Below the pieces are notes generated by a model. That model was not told the origin of the DNA. It made no database searches and worked only from the letters and a program-made list of their open reading frames with translations. Of a DNA stretch of 58,186 bases, positions 52,196 through 58,186 are shown one piece after another. Positions within the stretch are counted from its first letter, which is position 1. Each line of letters begins with the position of its first letter. Where the stretch lies: the NCBI GenBank assembly GCA_000174895.1, contig ACOK01000080.1, positions 1 to 58,186 of the forward strand. Reading direction: 5' to 3'. The stretch comes from Ruminococcus flavefaciens FD-1 (GTDB lineage: Bacteria > Bacillota > Clostridia > Oscillospirales > Ruminococcaceae). Position numbers and translations under genes: made by a program.

Positions 52196-52264
52196 TATAT
52201 ATGTGGAATAATATTTCAGCATTAATCTGTAAATTCAAAAATCTAAACTTTGGGGGTAATTCCG

Positions 52265-52885
52265 ATGAAAAAAACTATCATTACTATTGAAAGACAATAC
52301 GGCAGCGGAGGAAGTGCCATCGGAAAGCTTACCGCAGAGAAACTCGGCGTAAACTACTATAACAGACAGATCCTTGAAATGACAGCTCAGAGGTGCGGTA
52401 TGTCAGCCGAATACCTCGAAACTGCGGAGGAAAATGTACCTACAAGCTTTCTCTATTCTCTCCTCCTTTCAGCTAACCCTGCAAGGACTATGGAGGATAA
52501 TCTTCCTCTTTCCGATAAGGTTTTTCTCATGGAAAGCAGGATAATCAACGAGATCGCTGACAAGGAAAAAAGCTTCGTCCTCGTAGGAAGATGCGGAAAC
52601 TATATCCTTGAGGAAAAGGGATGTTTCAGCGTTTACATCTATGCGGATACAAAGTCACGTATCGAACGTGCTATAAATGATTATCAGATCCCCGAGAATA
52701 AGGCGGAATCAGTTATGAAAAAGGCCGACAAGCGCCGTGAGACTTTCTACAACGTCAACACAGGCGGTGCATGGCAGGATAAGGATCAGTACGCTCTCTG
52801 CCTTAACAGCGCTGTTCTCGGCGATGAACTCTGCGCTGAACTTATCGTCAAAGCGTATAACGAATACAACAGCAGGTTTGAATAA
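52265..52885 (+). CDS. Cytidylate kinase-like family protein
   Basis: A 206-residue P-loop protein. TIERQYGSGGSAIGKLTAEKLG (about 6-27) is the variant phosphate loop of the Cytidylate_kin_2 family, followed by VNYYNRQILEM and KSFVLVGRCGNYIL (about 105-118). RIERAINDY and RRETFYNVNTGG sit in the lid region. True Cmk differs in length and motifs, so the substrate may not be CMP. ATG 52265 is used because GGGGG lies just upstream. It stands alone. Confidence 0.87.
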   Translation: MKKTIITIERQYGSGGSAIGKLTAEKLGVNYYNRQILEMTAQRCGMSAEYLETAEENVPTSFLYSLLLSANPARTMEDNLPLSDKVFLMESRIINEIADKEKSFVLVGRCGNYILEEKGCFSVYIYADTKSRIERAINDYQIPENKAESVMKKADKRRETFYNVNTGGAWQDKDQYALCLNSAVLGDELCAELIVKAYNEYNSRFE

Positions 52886-53052
52886 GTGGGTATGTGAAAA
52901 ACTTCCTGACGCTTACGGGAAAGCTTTTCAGATACTCCATTGACATACTATCTCTCTAAAAAGGCCTCTGCATCCCTCTGTGGGTGCGGAGGTCTTTTCC
53001 GTATATTTCAGAAGATCCGTGGCATAATTCTTTTATAGACCGTCAGGGAGGC

Positions 53053-53838
53053 ATGAATTTGGGAATAATACTTTTACGCTCGCTTATACTTTATCTGCTT
53101 GTCATTTTTGCCGTAAGACTTATGGGGAAGCGTCAGCTTGGGGAATTACAGCCCTCGGAGCTTGTCATAACCATACTGGTATCAAATATCGCAACGCTTC
53201 CCATTGAGGATGTGAATATTCCTGTTATCATTGGTGTTACGCCGATCCTTGCGCTTGTCTGCTTCGAGGTCATAATGTCGTGGCTGATACTGAAATTTCC
53301 GCCGCTTCGGAAAATCGTCTCTGGCAGCCCTAAGGTCATAATCAGGGACGGGGTAGTGGATGTTCATACTCTCAGCGAGCTGAGGCTTTCCGTGGATGAC
53401 CTTATGACTGCGGTTAGAGGGTGCGGCATTTTCGACCTGAGGGAAGTGCAGTTTGCCATGGTTGAGACTACGGGAAGCTTTTCAGTGATGAAAAAGCAGG
53501 GGATGGAATCTCCCACAAGAGAGGATATGTCCGTCAGTGCGGAAGCTGCCGATCCGCCCATGCTTATCGTCTCGGACGGAAAGATGCTGGAGCACAGCTG
53601 TAAAGTTTTCAACATGGAGCAAAGAGATGTTGAAAAGTTTCTGAGGAGCATCCGCAGAGAGGTGGAGGATATTCTTCTCATGGCGGCGGATGAGGCGGGG
53701 AATTGCTACATCGCATGGAAGAACGGTGATAAGCCTTTTACAGGAAAGATGGAGGTTGGAGATGACAAGAGTAAGGATAAGTGTGGGGATAATCCTGCTT
53801 CTGGTGGGAGTAAGCCTTTTCACGGGAATATGGACTGA
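53053..53838 (+). CDS. YetF-like DUF421 membrane protein
   Basis: A 261-residue membrane protein. Three helices at about 3-85 include LYLLVIFAVRLMGKRQLGEL (about 11-30) and ILVSNIATLPIEDVNIP, the DUF421 signature. The cytoplasmic domain has GSPKVIIRDGVVDVHTLSELRLSVDDLM and AMVETTGSFSV. A second, degenerate copy of the domain and a hydrophilic tail follow. YetF-type proteins act in spore or envelope stress in bacilli, mechanism unknown. ATG 53053 has GGGAGG upstream. Its last 77 bases overlap the next gene in another frame. Confidence 0.86.
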   Translation: MNLGIILLRSLILYLLVIFAVRLMGKRQLGELQPSELVITILVSNIATLPIEDVNIPVIIGVTPILALVCFEVIMSWLILKFPPLRKIVSGSPKVIIRDGVVDVHTLSELRLSVDDLMTAVRGCGIFDLREVQFAMVETTGSFSVMKKQGMESPTREDMSVSAEAADPPMLIVSDGKMLEHSCKVFNMEQRDVEKFLRSIRREVEDILLMAADEAGNCYIAWKNGDKPFTGKMEVGDDKSKDKCGDNPASGGSKPFHGNMD

Positions 53839-54115
53839 CAGGAAATGCCGAATACTTACAGCGGAGGCTCAGGCGGTAAGGGAGGCATTTGAAAGCGGAC
53901 GGACAGAGGATGCCCGAAGATACGCTCATAAACTTAGCAATGACTGGGAATGTGTACGAAAAAAGGCGGCTTTATTTGTGAAGTATGACAAGCTTCTGGA
54001 GCTTGACCGCATTGCCGCCCATTTTGAGCCTATGGCGGAAAGCGGAGATGACGAGATACTGCCGCAGATAGCGGAGTTCATCCATATGACAGAACTGCTG
54101 GCTGTCAGCGATTAG
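53762..54115 (+). CDS. DUF4363 membrane-anchored protein
   Basis: A 117-residue protein: one N-terminal helix (about 5-23, ISVGIILLLVGVSLFTGIW) and a charged helical domain with AVREAFESGRTEDARRYAHK and DWECVRKKAALFVKYDKLLE, typical of DUF4363. The family often follows YetF genes in clostridia. ATG 53762 has GGAGGTTGGAG upstream, and 77 nt of its start lie inside the yetF-like gene, so translation is coupled. Function unknown. Confidence 0.83.
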   Translation: MTRVRISVGIILLLVGVSLFTGIWTDRKCRILTAEAQAVREAFESGRTEDARRYAHKLSNDWECVRKKAALFVKYDKLLELDRIAAHFEPMAESGDDEILPQIAEFIHMTELLAVSD

Positions 54116-54150
54116 CAGAGGACGCTGCCTTCGGCTCTCGTTGTGACAAT

Positions 54151-54293
54151 TCACGGTCGGTGTCTGAGGGCGCACAGTGTGCGCCTCTACAATAAAAAGC
54201 CATGCGGAACGCCGAGGGCGGCGTTCCCTACAGAATCGTGAACAAATCACGGTCGGTGTCTGAGGGCGCACAATGTGCGCCCCTACAATAAAA
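54151..54293. repeat. Direct repeat with palindromes
   Basis: A 47-bp unit TCACGGTCGGTGTCTGAGGG .. GCGCACAGTGTGCGC .. CTACAATAAAA occurs at 54151-54197 and 54247-54293 (96-bp period). Between them is the palindrome GGAACGCCGAGGGCGGCGTT at 54205, a twin of 30604. Confidence 0.8.
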
Positions 54294-54359
54294 TAAGCCC
54301 GGTGGAACACCGAAGGAATCGTTCATGACAAATATAACGTAACCCCCAAAACCAAGAAG

Positions 54360-54445
54360 TGCCAGCGAGCGAAAGCAGATCAAGCTAAACGTACAGGGTA
54401 AGGCGCCCAGCGCCGACTCGTGACCGCCAGCGGGGGCGTCCCCGC
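54360..54445 (-). repeat. Inverted copy of the glgA-trailing 90-bp unit
   Basis: The reverse complement matches 46169-46258 (GCGGGGACGCCCCCGCTGGC .. TGTACGTTTAGCTT .. CTGCTTTCGCTCGCTGGCAC). Its outer end joins the -35 box TTGACA at 54446 with no gap. Confidence 0.78.
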
Positions 54446-54474
54446 TTGACATTTGGGGAAGTCTTTGGTACAAT
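54446..54474 (+). promoter_or_regulatory. Promoter abutting a repeat element
   Basis: TTGACA (54446-54451), 17-bp spacer, TACAAT (54469-54474), about 20 nt before the start codon. Confidence 0.7.
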
Positions 54475-54494
54475 AGGAAGGTGAGGTGAGAGAA

Positions 54495-55052
54495 ATGAAG
54501 AAGTATGCCGTATACAAGTCAGATACGGGCTATTATTACTATGACTATATAGATACCCCCGAAGCTTTGATCGGTACAGAGTTTGAAGGGATAATAGACG
54601 AATCAAGACTTCCTGTCGTTCTTGACGGCAGAGGCGCTTACTATCACTTTACTGAAAACGATTACGGCTTCGACAGATTGATCGAGACAGACGATGATCC
54701 TCCTCTGCCGATCGAGGAGATGTTCTTCAAAAACAGCCCCGACTTCAAGCTGGGATGGATGTCGCCGGATGGTGATACCTATTCGTGCAGTTATACAAAC
54801 CATACAAGATGTGCTTCTCTGCTGGCGGCTAAGTATTACCCGAAAGCCCGTTTCCCCGAAACCGCTCTCAACCGTGCAGGCTGGCTGAAGATCATTGACT
54901 CGTGGGACGGCACTCAGGAGACTCACGGTCAGTTCGTTCACTCAGAAAGAGGCATCATTACTAAAAAGCAGGCCGATAAACTTTTTGATCTGGGGCTCTA
55001 CAATAACCCCGAAGTCATCGAGCTTATCCATAACTGCGAAAATGACTGGTGA
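54495..55052 (+). CDS. Hypothetical soluble protein
   Basis: A 185-residue protein with no signal or membrane segment. It begins KKYAVYKSDTGYYYYDYIDT and contains NHTRCASLLAAKYYPKARF (about 104-122), then FPETALNRAGWLKI, EKQADKLFDLGLYNN-like sequence at 154-168 and IHNCENDW at the end. I do not recognise the family. ATG 54495 has GAGG 8 nt upstream; GTG 54486 in the same frame overlaps that site. Promoter and terminator flank it tightly, supporting a single-gene unit. Confidence 0.72.
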   Translation: MKKYAVYKSDTGYYYYDYIDTPEALIGTEFEGIIDESRLPVVLDGRGAYYHFTENDYGFDRLIETDDDPPLPIEEMFFKNSPDFKLGWMSPDGDTYSCSYTNHTRCASLLAAKYYPKARFPETALNRAGWLKIIDSWDGTQETHGQFVHSERGIITKKQADKLFDLGLYNNPEVIELIHNCENDW

Positions 55053-55060
55053 TAAACAGT

Positions 55061-55097
55061 TCCGTATGAGCTTTTCGCTCTATGGGACTTTTTTTAT
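55061..55097 (+). terminator. Terminator after the hypothetical gene
   Basis: Stem AGTTCCGTATGAGC / GCTCTATGGGACT (with G-U pairs), then seven T. Confidence 0.8.
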
Positions 55098-55164
55098 TTG
55101 CATATCCTCCGTTCGGACGGCGGATAGTTCAATAAACGGGGGCTTTTTTTGTGAAGTTCATATA

Positions 55165-55193
55165 TTGACTAAAAGCACATAATAGTGTATAAT
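55165..55193 (+). promoter_or_regulatory. Promoter of the coiled-coil/hydrogenase operon
   Basis: TTGACT (55165-55170), 17-bp spacer, TATAAT (55188-55193), about 78 nt before the start codon. Confidence 0.78.
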
Positions 55194-55271
55194 TAAGTAT
55201 ACTAAAAATGAGAAGTTATAAGCGTTTCAAAAATCAAATGTTATAACAATCATTGAGGAGGAACACGGAAT

Positions 55272-56375
55272 ATGGATGAAACAAGATTTATCAAAACCGT
55301 TGCTTTCGGCGGATTCGATAAGACAGATGTACTCAACCATCTGGAGAATCTCAACTCACAGGTCTATGACCTTAAAAACGAACTTCGGGACGCTAAATAT
55401 CTTCTCGAAGCTTACCGCAGCGGCTCTACAAGCGAAAAAGCCTGCGAAACTGCTCTTGCCGAGGAAAGAAGCATTCTCAGCAAGTATCAGGTGGCTAATG
55501 AATCGCTGTCTACTAAACTCACTGCTGCACTTGAAGAAAACAGCACCTGTCAGAATCAGATAAGGTCGCTGAAAAAAGAAATAGAAGATCTTAATGCCAA
55601 GCTGAAGAGCTCAAACGATATGATAATCGCTCTTCAGGCCGGCACGGAAGCAGCTGCTCTCGGCAATGTGTTCATAGAGGCTCAGAAGGCTTCGGATATG
55701 CTGGTAGGCGAGGCTAAGAGCAAGTCTGCACAGATAAATTACGACGCAAAAAAAGCTGCTGAGGATACCATCTCGGGCGCTAATAAAATGGCTGAACAGA
55801 TCGTAAGAGAGGCTGAGAAAAATGCAGCCGAGACCATTGCTGAAGCCGAGAGAAAAGCTGAGGAAATGACCCTCGCTTCCGACAGTGTGCGTTCGGCAGT
55901 TACTAAAAATGCGGATATTCTTGCTAAAGGTATCGGTACTCTCAAATATCTTCTGGATGATCTCAGCCGCACAAGCAGCTCAGCTCTGGGACAGTCCGAA
56001 AAACTGCTCGCTGATATGTCTTCTGCGCTGAGGGGAGAAAGAAACGAAAATCCTGACGATGATACCGATGATGAGGATGATGATCAGATAACAGATACAC
56101 AGGATGAGGAACTCCCTGCTGAAGAAAATACAACTGCTTCTGAAAATGACGAGGGCGAAGAGCCTCAGCAGCCGGAAGAAAAAACACCGCCCGAGCCTGC
56201 ACCGCAGGAAAAAGCAGATTACGATCAGAATGATAAGAACAAGCGTGACGATCAGGCTGCAAAGTCCGTAAGCGTCAAGCACGTTCAGGGCGACAATCAG
56301 CAGAAAAATAAGAAAGGAAAAATAGATCTTGCAGCTCTTGCCGCTCAGGCTAATGCTATCGGTAAGAAGAAATAA
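55272..56375 (+). CDS. DivIVA-like coiled-coil protein
   Basis: A 367-residue cytoplasmic protein. The start MDETRFIKTVAFGGFDKTDV followed by LNHLENLNSQVYDLKNELRD resembles the DivIVA membrane-binding head. Residues about 70-215 are coiled coil with AE-rich units (ANKMAEQIVREAEKNAAET). From about 255 it is disordered and acidic, Pro/Glu/Gln-rich, ending in a basic patch NKKGKIDLAALAAQANAIGKKK. AGGAGG lies before the ATG. The hydrogenase gene follows after 48 nt with no promoter, so they form an operon. A polar or septal scaffold is my inference. The unit resembles the short protein at 553. Confidence 0.82.
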   Translation: MDETRFIKTVAFGGFDKTDVLNHLENLNSQVYDLKNELRDAKYLLEAYRSGSTSEKACETALAEERSILSKYQVANESLSTKLTAALEENSTCQNQIRSLKKEIEDLNAKLKSSNDMIIALQAGTEAAALGNVFIEAQKASDMLVGEAKSKSAQINYDAKKAAEDTISGANKMAEQIVREAEKNAAETIAEAERKAEEMTLASDSVRSAVTKNADILAKGIGTLKYLLDDLSRTSSSALGQSEKLLADMSSALRGERNENPDDDTDDEDDDQITDTQDEELPAEENTTASENDEGEEPQQPEEKTPPEPAPQEKADYDQNDKNKRDDQAAKSVSVKHVQGDNQQKNKKGKIDLAALAAQANAIGKKK

Positions 56376-56423
56376 TAAGAACGCTGCGATCTGTGCGTAA
56401 AAAGCGCAAGGAGTATTATTAAC

Positions 56424-58130
56424 ATGAATGAGATCATTATAGTTAAACCTGAAAAATGCGTGGGATGTAATGCCTGTGTGAGGAGCTGTCCTGCTCCCGA
56501 GGCTAATATCACCAAGCAGCTTCAAGACGGAAGATTTATTACAGCAGTAAATCCTGATAAATGTATCTCCTGTGGAGAATGTGTAGGAGTATGTAACCAC
56601 GGCGCAAGAGATTATATCGACGATACAGAAGAATGTATGTCACACGTTATCAAGGAAAAGCTTATCATTATGGCTTCGGCTTCGATCAAGGCTGTTTTCC
56701 CGAACAAGTGGAAGGGTATCCTTAACTGGTTCAAGAAACAGGGATGTACCATCATAGACGTGGCACTGGGTGCCGATATCTGTACATGGGCTCATGTAAG
56801 AGCTATTGAGGAGAACAGAATAAACGGCATAATCACTCAGCCGTGTTCTGCTATAGTAAAGTATATAGAGTCGTATCAGCCTAAGCTGCTGAAGAATCTC
56901 TCGCCTATACACAGCCCTGTCTGTTGTGCAGCTATATACGTAAAGAAGTACCTGAGAAGAAACAATCCTATCGCTTTCCTCTCGCCATGTATCGCTAAGA
57001 AGGAGGAGTTCCTCGAAACAGAGCTCGTTGATTATAACGTTACCTTCAAGAAGCTCATGGAGTACTTCGACAAGAACGGTATCGCAATACCTACCGATTC
57101 CGATGAGGGATTTGAGTACAAATTCGACGAAATGCAGGGACAGCTGGGTGCTATCTATCCGAGACCCGGCGGACTCAGAGACAACCTCTGGCTCCATAAT
57201 CCCGAAATGAATATCACTACCTCCGAGGGCGTACATAAGGTATACCCCGAGATAGATATGTATGCCAAGATGTCTGAATCCAAGCACCCGCAGGTCTACG
57301 ACGTTCTCTCCTGTGAGTTCGGATGTAACAAGGGCCCGGGAACAGGCAATAATCAGACTGCTTTCGATGTTATGGCTATCATGCGTAATGTTGAGAATGA
57401 TGCAAGGAGCAGGAGAAAATCCTCCGGTATCATGGGCAGAGGCGAGGACAGGCTCTTCAAGAAGTTTGAAGAGGATATGGACCTGAGACTTGCGGATTTC
57501 TTCCGTACATACAAGCCTTCAATGCCTTCACCGACACCTACTGAGCTCCAGCTTGAACCTATCTATGAGAAGATGGGCAAGCATACACCCGAGGACAGGA
57601 AGTACGACTGTCTGGCTTGCGGATACAAGTCGTGCCGTGATATGGCTATCGCTATTTACCGTGGACTCAATACCCCGAGCAACTGTATCGTTCACGCAAG
57701 ATCAGTCCTCCTGGCAAGACATTCGGCTATCACACAGCAGCATACTCATCTTGCAGAGATCACAGCAGACTGTCTTGAACTGTCATCAAAGCTCAAGGAC
57801 GATGTTGCAAAGATCTCAGAGAATATGACAAATATCGGAGAATCTACAAATGCAACAGGCGAGAGAGCAGCAGTCGTCAAGGATCTGCTTGAGAATGTTG
57901 TTGAGTTCTGCCGCCAGAATCCTACTATGGATGAGGAGAGCGTAGGACAGCTCACAGGTATTCTTGAAACTACCATTGAAGCATTCAGTGCTCTTGATGA
58001 CAATGTCAGCGCAACTCACGAAAGCTCCGAGGCTATCAACGAGTCTATCGCAGCTATCACAAATCTTGTGGAGGAGATCAACAAGGCACTTATCCAGACC
58101 GAGGAAGAGGCTTCGGCTGAGGTCAAGTAA
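56424..58130 (+). CDS. Sensor-type [FeFe]-hydrogenase with FeS domain and coiled-coil tail
   Basis: A 568-residue protein. Two [4Fe-4S] ferredoxin sites lie at about 12-25 (CVGCNACVRSCP) and 48-60 (CISCGECVGVC). The H-cluster domain has L2 FLSPCIAKKEEF (about 186-197) and L3 CEFGCNKGPG (about 297-306). L1 reads TQPCSAIV (about 137) instead of TSCCPxW, so the proton-transfer cysteine is replaced by proline. An FeS domain (YDCLACGYKSCRDMAI .. NTPSNC) is at about 392-422. The last 130 residues are coiled coil resembling chemoreceptor signalling helices. It lacks PAS or phosphatase domains. This layout suggests a redox or H2 sensor rather than a bulk hydrogenase. Confidence 0.9.
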   Translation: MNEIIIVKPEKCVGCNACVRSCPAPEANITKQLQDGRFITAVNPDKCISCGECVGVCNHGARDYIDDTEECMSHVIKEKLIIMASASIKAVFPNKWKGILNWFKKQGCTIIDVALGADICTWAHVRAIEENRINGIITQPCSAIVKYIESYQPKLLKNLSPIHSPVCCAAIYVKKYLRRNNPIAFLSPCIAKKEEFLETELVDYNVTFKKLMEYFDKNGIAIPTDSDEGFEYKFDEMQGQLGAIYPRPGGLRDNLWLHNPEMNITTSEGVHKVYPEIDMYAKMSESKHPQVYDVLSCEFGCNKGPGTGNNQTAFDVMAIMRNVENDARSRRKSSGIMGRGEDRLFKKFEEDMDLRLADFFRTYKPSMPSPTPTELQLEPIYEKMGKHTPEDRKYDCLACGYKSCRDMAIAIYRGLNTPSNCIVHARSVLLARHSAITQQHTHLAEITADCLELSSKLKDDVAKISENMTNIGESTNATGERAAVVKDLLENVVEFCRQNPTMDEESVGQLTGILETTIEAFSALDDNVSATHESSEAINESIAAITNLVEEINKALIQTEEEASAEVK

Positions 58131-58186
58131 TAATAGCGGATGGTAACCGTGGTACTCATATAGAACTATGCCCTTTTTTTATCGGG

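Larger units (their letters stand above)
51933..52264. other. Divergent promoter region
   Basis: Non-coding, A+T rich. It contains the two divergent promoters listed separately; I see nothing else. Confidence 0.65.
54116..54494. other. Repeat-filled intergenic region
   Basis: It is made of the direct and inverted repeats listed next, then a promoter. No coding frame is convincing. Confidence 0.7.

Noticed and set aside
52265..52885. True cytidylate kinase (cmk)
   Set aside because: The variant P-loop GSGGSAIGK and overall motifs fit the cytidylate-kinase-like family rather than Cmk.
54228..54473. Minus-strand 81-codon frame
   Set aside because: It runs through repeat elements and a promoter, with no ribosome site.

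Overview
The window looks like a chromosomal segment of a gut or rumen Ruminococcus-type clostridium (Oscillospiraceae). The main clues are type I dockerin modules on three secreted proteins, one of them a GH127 arabinofuranosidase and one joined to a cohesin-like domain. Others are a sortase-built pilus locus, a sensor-type [FeFe]-hydrogenase, the single-chain clostridial PurL, strong AGGAGG ribosome-binding sites and consensus TTGACA-17-TATAAT promoters. I found no phage, plasmid, CRISPR, tRNA or rRNA.

Layout. (1) 1-9320: a pilus/adhesin operon with a coiled-coil protein, signal peptidase I, a very large LPXTG adhesin cut by an in-frame TAG, a frameshifted LPXTG backbone pilin and a class C sortase. 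(2) 9540-24810: a long plus-strand cell-surface polysaccharide operon with two NAD-dependent epimerases, DUF4422, LicD, a TagB-like polymerase, an IspD/TarI cytidylyltransferase, a GlfT2-like GT2, a Wzy-like polymerase, a Wzx flippase, four acyltransferase-3 proteins (one frameshifted) and UDP-galactopyranose mutase. It suggests a surface glycan with galactofuranose, polyol phosphate and O-acyl groups. (3) 24828-33700: dockerin-GH127 on the minus strand, a CwlD-like amidase, PspA with a small membrane protein, an MBL/beta-CASP nuclease, an ICMT-like methyltransferase and a frameshifted O-acetyltransferase. (4) 33890-42081: rpsF-ssb-rpsR, DUF378, a NERD protein, an HPr-like protein without the phospho-histidine, frameshifted mtaB, and purL. 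(5) 42236-50700: a BspA-type leucine-rich-repeat protein with dockerin-like ends, glgA, a HAD phosphatase and small proteins, HU followed by a histone-H1-like protein, a lipoprotein and a CNNM/HlyC-type membrane protein. (6) 51081-58130: a cohesin-like plus dockerin protein, a cytidylate-kinase-like protein, YetF with DUF4363, a hypothetical protein, a DivIVA-like coiled coil and the sensor-type hydrogenase.

Two features stand out beyond gene content. First, four genes (pilin, acyltransferase, O-acetyltransferase, mtaB) are each out of frame by exactly one extra base, and each is repaired by removing one A from a short A run. A fifth gene carries an in-frame TAG. Either the assembly has homopolymer errors or this strain has several fresh lesions. 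Second, intergenic DNA is full of dispersed palindromic repeats. These include a roughly 200-bp element present twice, a tandem 138-bp unit after glgA, a MITE-like element with 8-bp direct repeats just upstream of the glgA promoter, and several short GC-rich palindromes that recur between genes.

All functional calls come from reading motifs and context; no database search was run.
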